A stretch of DNA of 57,410 nucleotides from Phycisphaerales bacterium (lineage in GTDB: Bacteria > Planctomycetota > Phycisphaerae > Phycisphaerales > UBA1924): contig JAIEOW010000059.1 in NCBI GenBank assembly GCA_019750095.1, forward strand, positions 1-57,410. Reading direction: 5' to 3'. The notes beneath the pieces were generated by a model. It was not told the origin of the DNA. It made no database searches and worked only from the letters and a program-made list of their open reading frames with translations. This document shows positions 31,569-40,322 of this stretch, in pieces. Position 1 is the first letter of the stretch, and every line of letters starts with the position of its first letter. The translations under genes and the position numbers were made by a program.

Positions 31569-33587
31569 CTACTTCGCATTCTTCCTCTTCAGCGGCACAA
31601 TCTTGCTCTTCCCACCCGCCGTCTCACCACCACCGGCTCCATCCGCCGCCAGTGCCTTCGGCGCCTCGGGCTTGAAGATCGACTCCGCGCCCTTCAATGC
31701 CTGCGCGTCGGCCTCCGTCTCCGGACGGTCGACCAACACCAGTTGCTGGGCCGCCTGGAAGATCTCGGCCCGCAGCTTGTCTTCCTCGGTCGCAAACGTC
31801 GCCCCGATCGCCCCGCGCTTGGTCATCTCATACACCGCGCCCACCACCTGCGAATAGCTCATCCCAAGCCCCGGCCGCGGGTTTTCAGGCGTTGAGTTGT
31901 GCGCAAGGAACTGCACCAGCTCGGCCACCTCATCCGGAGCCGTCGTCTGCGTCAGCTTCCCGCGTGCGTCGCGCCACATCACCCGCGTCGGACTCGTGGA
32001 TTCATCCGCCGCCATCATGAAGCGGTCGTCCCACAGCGACACCAGATTCGGCTTGGTGACCGCCAGCCCGCGGTACTTCCCGCTCTTCGCATCCGGCCGG
32101 GTGCGGGCCAAACTCGCATCGATTCCGCCAAAGATCACCACCCGCGGCTGGCCCTGCTGCGTCACATACACCAGCGGGTCGCTCGCCTGCACAAGCTCCA
32201 GCAGAAACTTCGGCTGCCGCACATCGTCGCCGACGGGCACCGACACGATCATCGAATCGCCCCGCTCGCGCAGCGACTCATACGCCGAGATTCGCACGTC
32301 CAGCTCCGGCGCGCTCAGCAACTCACGCAGCGCCAGGTTCACCGCCGGATTCGAGGGCATGCGCCCCAGCAGATCGATCGCCTCCGTCCGCAGCGACGCC
32401 GGCCCGGTCTTCGCAAGCTCGATTAGCGCAGGCACCGCCCGCGGATCTCCCAGCCCCGCCCCCGCCTGGAGCGCGGCCATCCGCGGGCCAAGCTCCGGAT
32501 AGTCGTACATCGGATACAGAAACGGAAGCGCCGGCCGCCCCACCGCCTGCAGACACCAACGCATGTCCTCCGAAAGCTCCGGCTGGGTCTTCAGCGTCTC
32601 CACATACTGCCGCGCAAACTCTTCGGGCACGCTCGGGTCCACGCGCAGATGCCGCACAAGCTGCAGAAACTCCGCCGGCCGCTCGCGATAGCTCCGCGGC
32701 ACGCGCAGCGCGACGCTCTGCATGCTCGCCCCCCCGCCGCTGCCACGCCCGCGGGCGATCTGGCCTTCATCACCCGCGCCGCGTGCAAATCGGCTGTTGA
32801 TCGCCCCCACGATCGATCGCGCCCGCGCGTGCGAGTCATTGTCCAGCACCATCTCGATCAGCAGCGGATCAACAACCTTGCCGCCACCCAGGATGCGCCC
32901 CGTCGTCCGCGTCACTTCCAGTTCGCCCGTCGCGCTCGTGCTCGGTGCACTGAACGGATTGATGAAGATCGGCCCCCGCGCCTCGGCGATCCGCCGAGTC
33001 TTGTACGACCCGAACACCGCCGCCGGACCGATCCGCAGATCCGTCGTCCACAGCGTCCCGCCCTCCAGACTCGTCACGCTCGAACCCGGCACCGCACGCA
33101 CATACACATCAAACGGCTCGTCCTCCGGCGCGCCCGGCGGAATCCGCGATTCCACGATCACCACCGCCACATTCCGCGATCGCAAGAACTGCTGCGGCGT
33201 CACACCCTCCAGCCCCGGCATGTTCGCCCCGATCGACCCGCGACCAACGCCCCCGCGGCCAAGCTCACGCTCCATCGTCGCGAGCACCGCCTGATCCAGA
33301 TTGTCCGCCCCGCCCGTCCCAGCAAGCCCCACCACAATCCCAAGCCCCGAGACCAGCACCGGCTCGATCCCCCGAAACGTCGCCTCCGCACCAATCGTCC
33401 CACGCAACGCGGGCGCAACATCTCGCAAGAGCGCCGCCGGTGGCTCCACCTTCCGCACCGCCCGCGGCTCGTCACCACACCCCGACATCGCCAGCACTCC
33501 CGCCACGCTCAACGCGACGAGAACCACAGACCCCATCCCGATTGCCCTGCTCCCGACCCGTCCTGCTCGCGCGGTGCGTGGTGTCAT
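31569..33587 (-). CDS. FlgI-like lipoprotein with HEAT-like C-terminal part
   Basis: Exported, probably lipid-anchored (LAMSGC near residue 37 after a basic n-region), 672 aa. Residues about 60-260 resemble the flagellar P-ring protein FlgI: VSGLGIVVGLAGTGGAD, RNVAVVIVESRIPPGA, FDVYVRAVPGSSVTSLEGGT and LRIGPAAVFG. Next come helical repeats (PRMAALQAGAGLGDPRAVPA, SLRTEAIDLLGRMPSNPAV), like HEAT units, and a C-terminal domain of mixed strands. No flagellar genes are near, so a P-ring role is doubtful; an envelope or trans-periplasmic ring role is a guess. The start is M1 at 33587; an ATG at 33536 would lack the basic n-region. Confidence 0.65.
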   Translation of the reverse strand: MTPRTARAGRVGSRAIGMGSVVLVALSVAGVLAMSGCGDEPRAVRKVEPPAALLRDVAPALRGTIGAEATFRGIEPVLVSGLGIVVGLAGTGGADNLDQAVLATMERELGRGGVGRGSIGANMPGLEGVTPQQFLRSRNVAVVIVESRIPPGAPEDEPFDVYVRAVPGSSVTSLEGGTLWTTDLRIGPAAVFGSYKTRRIAEARGPIFINPFSAPSTSATGELEVTRTTGRILGGGKVVDPLLIEMVLDNDSHARARSIVGAINSRFARGAGDEGQIARGRGSGGGASMQSVALRVPRSYRERPAEFLQLVRHLRVDPSVPEEFARQYVETLKTQPELSEDMRWCLQAVGRPALPFLYPMYDYPELGPRMAALQAGAGLGDPRAVPALIELAKTGPASLRTEAIDLLGRMPSNPAVNLALRELLSAPELDVRISAYESLRERGDSMIVSVPVGDDVRQPKFLLELVQASDPLVYVTQQGQPRVVIFGGIDASLARTRPDAKSGKYRGLAVTKPNLVSLWDDRFMMAADESTSPTRVMWRDARGKLTQTTAPDEVAELVQFLAHNSTPENPRPGLGMSYSQVVGAVYEMTKRGAIGATFATEEDKLRAEIFQAAQQLVLVDRPETEADAQALKGAESIFKPEAPKALAADGAGGGETAGGKSKIVPLKRKNAK

Positions 33588-34093
33588 ATGGCCCCACTGT
33601 ACGAGCCGCGGCCAGCGTTGGTCGCATCACTTCCACCAATGCCTGCCGCGTTACCTCAATAGACCGACTCGAGAGATGCCGAATCGACCCGTCGGTTGCC
33701 GACAATTGAAGTCGGATGCTGTCGGCAAGGCGACCCCCAATATGTAGCGGTACGTCCGATTATTCGGCACAAAAGCACACCAAATGTCGCGTGCCGACAT
33801 CGCTGGGGATAACTTTTTAATACCCCCCGTTCATTCGCAAACCATTGAACTTCAAGCACTTGGAGCGAACTGACAGATCATTCACGTTTCATCCCCAGTA
33901 TTTTGGGCCTTGCCCCCTTTGCCACCACTGCCAGTAGTGGTAGACTCATGATCGCTACGACCGTTTCTTTGCATTTGACGGAGGGGTGCCTCCGCTTCCT
34001 CAAACTCAGCGATGTCGCCCGTCAGGATGATGGAGACCGCTCCCATGATTGGCCTTTGATAGGGTTTCCCTATCAAGGCGGAGTTGCCTTGTC
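33588..34093. promoter_or_regulatory. divergent intergenic region with several short inverted repeats
   Basis: About 500 bases, less GC-rich than its surroundings, between the FlgI-like gene and dcd. TTGCCGACA (33696-33704) and TGTCGGCAA (33720-33728) form a perfect 9-base inverted repeat with 15 bases between. TGCCGACA occurs again at 33793-33800 in ATGTCGCGTGCCGACAT. Closer to dcd, CCTTTGATAGGG and CCCTATCAAGG (34053-34078) pair around TTT, 15 bases before the dcd ATG. These may be operators or leader hairpins. Small open frames here have no recognisable product. Confidence 0.4.
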
Positions 34094-34675
34094 ATGCCCG
34101 TGCTTTGCGATACGCAAATCCGCGAGTTGATCCCGATCGAGCCCTTCGCCGAGGCGCAGAAGCGGCCGGGTCGGATCAGCTATGGTGTTTCCAGTTACGG
34201 CTACGACATCCGTGTCGGCAGCAAGTTCAAGATCTTCACCCCAACGCCCCGCACCGGGCAGATCACCGTCGTTGATCCCAAGGCCTTCAGCCCCGATCTC
34301 TTCGTCGAGGTTGATTGCGCCGGCCGCGGCGACGCCAGCGGCGACTATGTGATCATCCCGCCCAACTCCTTCGCCCTCTGCGAAACCGTGGAGTGGATCG
34401 AGATCCCGCGGGACATCCTGGTCGTCTGCGTCGGCAAAAGCACCTACGCCCGCTGCGGCCTCATCGTGAACGTCACGCCGCTGGAGCCCGAATGGCGCGG
34501 CAAGATCACGCTGGAAATCTCCAACACCACGCCGCTGCCGGCGAAGGTGTATGCGAATGAGGGGATTGCGCAGTTGCTGTTTCTGAAGGCCGATCGGGTG
34601 TGTGCGGTTTCGTATGCGGACAAGGCGGGGAAGTATCAGGATCAGGGTGGATTGACGTTGCCGAAGGTGGATTGA
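34094..34675 (+). CDS. dcd: dCTP deaminase
   Basis: Deaminates dCTP to dUTP, feeding dTTP synthesis. The 193-residue protein matches the family length. Conserved segments are [32 protein letters not shown], then [20 protein letters not shown] and [20 protein letters not shown] with the catalytic glutamate in TLEISN. Start ATG at 34094. It would form a dNTP-supply unit with nrdJ downstream, but the two are now separated by the four-helix-bundle cassette whose left repeat starts 6 bases after the dcd stop. Confidence 0.95.
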   Translation: MPVLCDTQIRELIPIEPFAEAQKRPGRISYGVSSYGYDIRVGSKFKIFTPTPRTGQITVVDPKAFSPDLFVEVDCAGRGDASGDYVIIPPNSFALCETVEWIEIPRDILVVCVGKSTYARCGLIVNVTPLEPEWRGKITLEISNTTPLPAKVYANEGIAQLLFLKADRVCAVSYADKAGKYQDQGGLTLPKVD

Positions 34676-34680
34676 GAAGA

Positions 34681-35137
34681 AGGCACTGGGCACTAGGCAC
34701 TGGGCACTAGTGAAAGGACAGGCCGTGAGCGGCAGCATCAAGTCGTATCGAGACCTGATCGCTTGGCAGAAAACGTTTGCACTCGGGCTCGACATCTACC
34801 AGTTGACCAAGCGTCTGCCGGAACACGAGAAGTTTGGGCTCATCAGCCAGTTACGTCGCGGATCGGTTTCGATAGCAAGCAACATCGCGGAGGGATACGG
34901 GAGACAGACCACAGCCGAGTACCTCCGCTTCTTACGCATCGCACGCGGCTGCCTGTACGAACTCGACACACAACTGCTCTTTTGCGTCGAGCTGCAGTAT
35001 CTGGAACGAAATGATTACACGCCGCTGCTCGAGCGGCTGGACGAATGCGGCAGGATCCTCGCGGGACTGATCCGCAGTTTAGAAAACGGACAACAACGAG
35101 ATCAGCACTAGTGCCCAATGCCTAGTGCCCAGTGCCT
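34681..35137. mobile_element. four-helix-bundle cassette with 32-bp terminal inverted repeats
   Basis: A 457-base unit between dcd and nrdJ. The left arm 34681-34712 is AGGCACT, GGGCACT, AGGCACT, GGGCACT, AGTG. The right arm 35106-35137 is its inverted copy with a single mismatch (31 of 32). Both arms are made of 7-bp units and meet the interior at the palindrome CACTAGTG. The only gene inside encodes a four-helix-bundle protein whose possible start and whose stop codon lie in the arms. No transposase or target duplication is evident. The same unit array occurs inside uvrB at 20691-20718. Confidence 0.7.
34710..35111 (+). CDS. four-helix bundle protein (23S rRNA intervening-sequence protein family)
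   Basis: Homologue of the S23/IVP proteins found in 23S rRNA intervening sequences of some bacteria; function unknown, fold a four-helix bundle. Hallmarks are SYRDLIAWQKTFALGLDIYQ, then LISQLRRGSVSIASNIAEGY (conserved R-R-x-SIxxNIAEG), TTAEYLRFLRIARGCLYELD and LERLDECGRILAGLIRSL. Length 133 aa from the GTG at 34710; a GTG at 34725 is equally possible. The TAG stop is part of CACTAGTG in the right inverted repeat. It stands alone within a repeat-bounded cassette in no rRNA context. RNA binding is plausible from the basic surface but unproven. Confidence 0.88.
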   Translation: MKGQAVSGSIKSYRDLIAWQKTFALGLDIYQLTKRLPEHEKFGLISQLRRGSVSIASNIAEGYGRQTTAEYLRFLRIARGCLYELDTQLLFCVELQYLERNDYTPLLERLDECGRILAGLIRSLENGQQRDQH

Positions 35138-35147
35138 GGATTTCTCA

Positions 35148-38100
35148 ATGAAGATTACCCGCAAGTTCACCGTCTCCGGCCAAGACCCCTTCGCCACCGT
35201 CAAGTGGACGAAGCGGTCCTCCAAGATTTCCAATCCCGATGGCTCCATCGTCTTCCAGATGGACGACGCCGAGGTGCCCGAGACGTGGTCGCAGCTTGCC
35301 ACCGACATCATGGTGAGCAAGTACTTCCGCAAGGCGGGCGTGCCGCTGGAAGGCGAACCGGGCAAGACCGGGCCGGAGAAGTCGGCTCGGCAGGTCATTC
35401 ATCGCCTTGCCGGGTGCTGGCGGCACTGGGGCGAGAAGCACCATTACTTTGATACGCCCAATGACGCCAAGGCGTTCTATGACGAGCTGGTGTTCATGCT
35501 GGTGCACCAGATGGCGGCACCCAACTCGCCGCAGTGGTTCAACACGGGGTTGAACTTCGCTTATGGCATCACCGGCCCGGCGCAGGGGCACTTTGTGCCC
35601 GATCCGCACACGGGCAAGGTGGATCTGGCCAAAGACGCGTACACGCATCCCCAGCCGCACGCGTGCTTTATTCAGAGCGTGTCGGATGATCTTGTGAACG
35701 AGGGCGGCATCATGGACCTCTGGGTCCGCGAGGCCCGCCTGTTCAAGTATGGCTCGGGCACCGGCACCAACTTCAGCCACCTCCGCGGCGAGGGCGAGAA
35801 GCTCTCCGGCGGCGGCAAGAGCTCCGGGCTCATGTCCTGGCTCAAGATCGGCGATCGTGCGGCCAGCGCGATCAAGAGCGGCGGCACCACACGCCGGGCG
35901 GCCAAGATGGTCTGCCTGGACATGAACCACCCCGACATCGCCGAGTTCGTGAACTGGAAAGTCCGCGAAGAGATCAAGGTCCAGGCGATGGTCGAGGGCA
36001 TGAAGATCATCGCCGGCAAGAAGGCGTCGGCCGCCGACGCCCAGACCATCGGCGAGACGGCCCAGAAGCTCGGGCTGAAGCTCGACTATGACTTCAACGG
36101 CGAGGCCTATCTCACCGTCAGCGGGCAGAACTCCAACAACTCCGTCCGCATTCCCGATGAGTTCTTCGAGACGCTGGACGCCGACGGCGACTGGAACACC
36201 GTCTTCCGCACGAGCAACAAGATCGCCAAGACCTTCAAGGCCCGCGAGCTCTGGGACATGATCGGCTACGCCGCCTGGCGCTGCGCCGACCCGGGCGTGC
36301 AGTTTGATACCACGATCAACGACTGGCACACCTGCCCGAGCGCGGGGCGGATCAACGCGAGCAACCCGTGCAGCGAGTACATGTTCCTCGACAACACGGC
36401 GTGCAATCTCGCCTCGATCAACGTTCTGAAGTTCTACGACTCCACCACCCGCAACTTTGATGTCGATGCTTATGAGCACGCCATCGACCTGTGGACCGTG
36501 GTGCTCGAGATCAGCGTGCTGATGGCCAGCTATCCGAGCAAGGAAGTCGCCGAGCTGAGCTGGAAGTATCGCACGCTGGGTCTGGGCTACGCCAATCTCG
36601 GCGCGATGCTGATGCAGGCGGGCATTCCGTACGACAGCGAGGAGGCCCGCGCGGTCTGCTCGACGCTCTCAGCGATCCTCACCGGTCGTTCGTATCGCCA
36701 GTCGGCGGTCATGGCCGCCCAGCTTGGCACCTTCCCGGGCTATGCCCCGGACAAGGAGAACATGCTGCGGGTGATCCGCAACCACCGCCTCGCCGCCCAC
36801 GGCGTGCCGCGCGTGCCCGGAAACTATGAGAAGCTCCGCACCGCGCCGGTGCCGATCAATCACGACATCATCAACGCGGGCAAGGTGCGGCTGGCCAACG
36901 CTGATGATCTGCTGGACCACGCGATCCGCGCGTGGGACGACGCCCTGCTGGCTGGAGAGAAACACGGCTTCCGCAACGCCCAGGTCACCGTGATCGCCCC
37001 CACCGGGACGATCGGCCTGCTGATGGATTGCGACACCACCGGCATCGAGCCCGACTTCGCCCTGGTGAAGTTCAAGAAGCTCGCCGGCGGCGGCTACTTC
37101 AAGATCGCCAACGACTCGGTCGAGCCCGCGCTCGAAGCGCTCGGCTATTCCGCCGCACAGACCAAGGACATCCTGACCTATCTCTTGGGCACGCTGAATG
37201 TCGATGTGCCGATGCCCGATGGTCTCGACGGCTCGTTCAAGAGCTGGCTCATGAGCAAGGGGCTGAACGAGGGCGACATCGCCACGATCAACGCCGCCCT
37301 GCCGGGCGTGTTCGAGGTCTCGTTCGCCTTCAACGCGTGGACGCTGGGCGACGACGCGATCGCACGGCTCGGGTATGACGCCGCCTCGATCAAGAACGAT
37401 CACTCCTTCAATCTGCTCCGCGAGCTGGGGCTGAGCAAGAAGCAGATCGATGCGCTCAACGACATCATCTGCGGCCGCCAGACCGTCGAGGGCGCGCCCG
37501 ACCTGAAGAACGACCATCTCCCGGTCTTCGACTGCGCCAACACCTGCGGCAAGTACGGCAAGCGCTTCATCGCGCCCCAGGGCCACATCCGCATGATGGC
37601 CGCCGCCCAGCCCTTCATCTCCGGCGCGATCAGCAAGACCATCAACCTGCCCAACGACGCGAGCATCGAGGACATCAAGTCGTGCTACCGCCTGAGCTGG
37701 GAGCTCGCGCTCAAGGCCAACGCGCTCTATCGCGACGGATGCAAGCTCAGCCAGCCGCTGAGCTCCACCTCCGACGAGACGAAGGAAGACGAGGCAAAAA
37801 AGTCGCAGACGGCCGAGACACCGTCGGCGGCTGCGACCACTGCGGCGCCGACTCCTGCCGCGTCGTTGAATGAGGTCGAGATCAAGCCCGACTCCGCCCC
37901 GGCACCCCTCCCATCGTTGGTCATGCCCGGATATGCCACGACCTCGATCCCCGAGACCGAAGTTCGCATCGTCGAGCGGCCCATGCGCCGTCGCCTCGCC
38001 GACACCCGCGCCAGCATCACCCACAAGTTCAACATCGGCGGGCACGAGGGCTACCTCACCGTCGGCCTCTACGAAGACGGCATGCCCGGCGAGCTCTTCA

Positions 38101-38939
38101 TCACCATGGCCAAGGAAGGTTCGACCATCGGCGGGTTGATGGACTCACTCGGCACGGCGGTCAGCGTCGCGCTGCAGTACGGCGTGCCGGTCGAGTCGCT
38201 CGTCAACAAGTTCACCCACCAGCGCTTCGAGCCCGCGGGGATCACCGCCAACCGCGACATTCCCTTCGCCAAGTCGCTGGTCGACTACATCTTCCGCTGG
38301 ATGGGCATGGAGTTCATCCCCGGCTATCGCGAGGCCAACTCGCCGCGGCGAAGCATCGCCCAGAACGACCAGCAGCAAAGTTCGCCCCTGTCGCACGAAC
38401 CGGCCGATGATCGGCTTGGCTCGCGCGTGATGTTCGATACCGAGGCGGGTGAGGAGACTCTCCCGACCCGATCTGGCCGAGGGTTGACCTCCTCGGCCTC
38501 CGGCGCGGAAGCCGCCGGAGCAGCTCATGACGGTCAGGAGGACCACGGATCATGGAGCCAGGCTGTACACCCCGCGCCCGGGCACAACGCCCAGGCGATG
38601 ACGCACGAGTCGCACACCCATGCGACGCCATCCCATGTCGCGATCGCGCCCCGGCACGACCGGGTGACGACCGCCGCCCGAAGCGCCGGCGGAACGCCAA
38701 TCGCTTCGCCCGTGACGCAGGCGCACAAGGCGGCGGCAAAGCCGGCCCCCGCCGGCGGAGTCGGAAGCGCCAGCGTCGCGCAGCCCAACGCCGCTAGCCC
38801 CGGCGTGAGCGCACTGTCCATGGCGATGCGCAACAACCAGGAAGACGCGCCCGCCTGCGACTCCTGCGGCTCGATCACCGTGCGTTCGGGCACGTGCTAC
38901 AAGTGCCTGAACTGCGGCGCATCGATGGGCTGCTCATAA
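35148..38939 (+). CDS. nrdJ: adenosylcobalamin-dependent ribonucleoside-diphosphate reductase
   Basis: Class II (vitamin B12-dependent) ribonucleotide reductase, 1263 aa. The redox and radical cysteines are seen in QPHACFIQSV (about 173) and NPCSEYMFLDNTACNLASIN (about 407). PTGTIGLLMDCDTTGIEP, a conserved loop, lies at about 620, and KYGSGTGTNFSHLR and KSGGTTRRAAKM are also typical. After the core comes a Pro/Ala/His-rich linker of about 150 residues (1065-1225), then a C-terminal zinc-ribbon: CDSCGSITVRSGTCYKCLNC. Start ATG at 35148, only 10 bases past the cassette's right repeat, so the cassette supplies most of its leader. No cobalamin riboswitch was recognised. Confidence 0.95.
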   Translation: MKITRKFTVSGQDPFATVKWTKRSSKISNPDGSIVFQMDDAEVPETWSQLATDIMVSKYFRKAGVPLEGEPGKTGPEKSARQVIHRLAGCWRHWGEKHHYFDTPNDAKAFYDELVFMLVHQMAAPNSPQWFNTGLNFAYGITGPAQGHFVPDPHTGKVDLAKDAYTHPQPHACFIQSVSDDLVNEGGIMDLWVREARLFKYGSGTGTNFSHLRGEGEKLSGGGKSSGLMSWLKIGDRAASAIKSGGTTRRAAKMVCLDMNHPDIAEFVNWKVREEIKVQAMVEGMKIIAGKKASAADAQTIGETAQKLGLKLDYDFNGEAYLTVSGQNSNNSVRIPDEFFETLDADGDWNTVFRTSNKIAKTFKARELWDMIGYAAWRCADPGVQFDTTINDWHTCPSAGRINASNPCSEYMFLDNTACNLASINVLKFYDSTTRNFDVDAYEHAIDLWTVVLEISVLMASYPSKEVAELSWKYRTLGLGYANLGAMLMQAGIPYDSEEARAVCSTLSAILTGRSYRQSAVMAAQLGTFPGYAPDKENMLRVIRNHRLAAHGVPRVPGNYEKLRTAPVPINHDIINAGKVRLANADDLLDHAIRAWDDALLAGEKHGFRNAQVTVIAPTGTIGLLMDCDTTGIEPDFALVKFKKLAGGGYFKIANDSVEPALEALGYSAAQTKDILTYLLGTLNVDVPMPDGLDGSFKSWLMSKGLNEGDIATINAALPGVFEVSFAFNAWTLGDDAIARLGYDAASIKNDHSFNLLRELGLSKKQIDALNDIICGRQTVEGAPDLKNDHLPVFDCANTCGKYGKRFIAPQGHIRMMAAAQPFISGAISKTINLPNDASIEDIKSCYRLSWELALKANALYRDGCKLSQPLSSTSDETKEDEAKKSQTAETPSAAATTAAPTPAASLNEVEIKPDSAPAPLPSLVMPGYATTSIPETEVRIVERPMRRRLADTRASITHKFNIGGHEGYLTVGLYEDGMPGELFITMAKEGSTIGGLMDSLGTAVSVALQYGVPVESLVNKFTHQRFEPAGITANRDIPFAKSLVDYIFRWMGMEFIPGYREANSPRRSIAQNDQQQSSPLSHEPADDRLGSRVMFDTEAGEETLPTRSGRGLTSSASGAEAAGAAHDGQEDHGSWSQAVHPAPGHNAQAMTHESHTHATPSHVAIAPRHDRVTTAARSAGGTPIASPVTQAHKAAAKPAPAGGVGSASVAQPNAASPGVSALSMAMRNNQEDAPACDSCGSITVRSGTCYKCLNCGASMGCS

Positions 38940-39148
38940 CCAGAAACACCTCGGCCTTGGCGCACGCTCCGGACGGACCCGGGCGTGTGCCGGGTCGGGC
39001 TTTGGATCGATCGATTGTTTGCGGGGTGGGGTGGAGACATGTTGCGGTTGTACGGGGGCCGCGATGGCGGCCCAAGAAGCGGTGGATGGACCCTCGCTCC
39101 TGCCGACGGATGAAGGAACTTCCCCGGCAGGACGGCAAGGGTGGGACA

Positions 39149-39167
39149 GAAAAAGGGCGCTCGCGCC
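39149..39167 (-). terminator. terminator candidate on the minus strand
   Basis: On the minus strand GGCGC, a two-base loop and GCGCC (39167-39156) are followed by CTTTTTCT. It lies about 180 bases past the end of the lamin-tail gene. Confidence 0.5.
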
Positions 39168-39280
39168 AAGGAGCGTTTCACTCACGCCACCGCCATCTCG
39201 CCCCCGTCAACCGCGGCATGCTCGCTCGACTCGTGTGGTCCACACCTTCAAACCACACCACAACCCAGCTCCCTCCCTTC

Positions 39281-39326
39281 AGCCCCCGGGTGCCTTCCCA
39301 TCGTGCCCGGGGGCTCTTTCGTTTTG
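39281..39326 (+). terminator. strong plus-strand terminator with no near gene
   Basis: Perfect 10-base stem AGCCCCCGGG (39281-39290) and CCCGGGGGCT (39306-39315), then CTTTCGTTTT. It faces the plus strand, about 340 bases beyond the nrdJ stop. The 38940-39280 stretch holds no supported CDS, only a weak hairpin (GACCCGG to CCGGGTC, 38976-38996) near nrdJ. Confidence 0.7.
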
Positions 39327-39347
39327 GTGGGGTAAGCGACACCGCTC

Positions 39348-40271
39348 TCACGGCTTCGAAGGCGCATCGCCCGGCCTGGGCGCCTGCTCCGGCTTCGTCT
39401 CTTCCTTCGGCCATGGCGATGGTGACTCCGCCGGCTGGGCCGGCGCACCCGCCGGAGCAGCCGGCGCGGCGTCGGGGAGTTTGCCGGGGCTGCACGCCTT
39501 GCCATCAATCTCTGTCTGCGCTCGCCACGCGGCGTCTTTGGTCATGCCCTCGCGCTGCACGCTGCTCTTGGCCGAGGCGGGCACCAGTTCATCCAGCAGA
39601 AAACCCGTCCCGCCCGCGGCCTCATCGGCGTTGCCCCAGCGCACGCGCTGCACCAGTTTGCCATCCGGCGCTTTCAAGACCACGACATCGCCCGCGTTGC
39701 TGAACCCGGCTCGCCCAGTGCCCACGCTGAACACCGCCGCGTTGTGGAAGTTCGGGTTCAGCGCCTTGGGCGCGGCTTTGGCGTCACCAAACGCGCCGGG
39801 GATCTTGGCCTTGTGCCCGTTGAACGCCACCACCACGCCGCCCGGGGGCACGATCATGGCCGGAAAGGTGAACGTGAACCGCGAGCGCGGGTTGGCCGAG
39901 CCGTCGAGCAGCGTGTAGCCGCGGAGATCAATCGGCCGGGAGTTCGGATTGGCGATCTCGACAAACTCATCGCCAAGCGCATCGCGCACGCCGTCGGCGT
40001 TGGCGTCGCCCTCTTGTCCGGTGGGCACGGCGAAGAGCACTTCGGTAATCAGCGGATGCGGAAAGGGCACTGCGGACGCCGCGGCGGCGGGGTGAGCCGC
40101 GGGCACCGACTTTTCCTTCGGCGCGGGCCTGTCCTTGGGCGCGGGCTTGGCGGGGTCGCCGAGCGCGCTGGCCGAGGCCCACGCGGCGAACGCCGAGACC
40201 ATCGTGATCGTCGCCCACGCACGCACAGGATTGCGTTCGCACCGCAACATGCCGCAGCTCCCACGCCGCAT
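39348..40271 (-). CDS. lamin-tail domain secreted protein
   Basis: Exported 307-residue protein from the ATG at 40271 (ATG at 40250 also fits). A hydrophobic signal segment (ATITMVSAFAAWASASALG) is followed by a Lys/Pro/Ala linker. Then comes a lamin-tail-like (LTD) domain: ITEVLFAVPTGQEGDANADG, DEFVEIANPNSRPIDLRGY, TLLDGS, then FPAMIVPPGGVVVAF and VVVLKAPDGKLVQRVRWG. LTD domains in bacterial exported proteins are thought to bind DNA or membrane partners, but this one's role is unknown. The C-terminus is again Pro/Ala/Glu-rich. The DANADGVRDA part may bind calcium. Confidence 0.75.
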   Translation of the reverse strand: MRRGSCGMLRCERNPVRAWATITMVSAFAAWASASALGDPAKPAPKDRPAPKEKSVPAAHPAAAASAVPFPHPLITEVLFAVPTGQEGDANADGVRDALGDEFVEIANPNSRPIDLRGYTLLDGSANPRSRFTFTFPAMIVPPGGVVVAFNGHKAKIPGAFGDAKAAPKALNPNFHNAAVFSVGTGRAGFSNAGDVVVLKAPDGKLVQRVRWGNADEAAGGTGFLLDELVPASAKSSVQREGMTKDAAWRAQTEIDGKACSPGKLPDAAPAAPAGAPAQPAESPSPWPKEETKPEQAPRPGDAPSKP

Positions 40272-40322
40272 CCATGCAGCCGACCCTGAACCCCGCCCCC
40301 ACGCCACACTTTCATCGAGACA

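Noticed and set aside
31569..33587. True flagellar P-ring protein FlgI
   Set aside because: Length, lipobox and helical repeats differ and no other flagellar gene is near; called FlgI-like only.
33882..34130. Small open frames between the FlgI-like gene and dcd
   Set aside because: No ribosome site, no family resemblance, and overlap with inverted repeats; kept as regulatory region instead.
35106..35147. Cobalamin riboswitch before the B12-dependent reductase
   Set aside because: The leader is the cassette's end repeat, and no B12-box-like segment or long leader is present.
36669..38045. A 458-codon minus-strand open frame
   Set aside because: It is antisense to conserved NrdJ coding sequence and has no recognisable domain.
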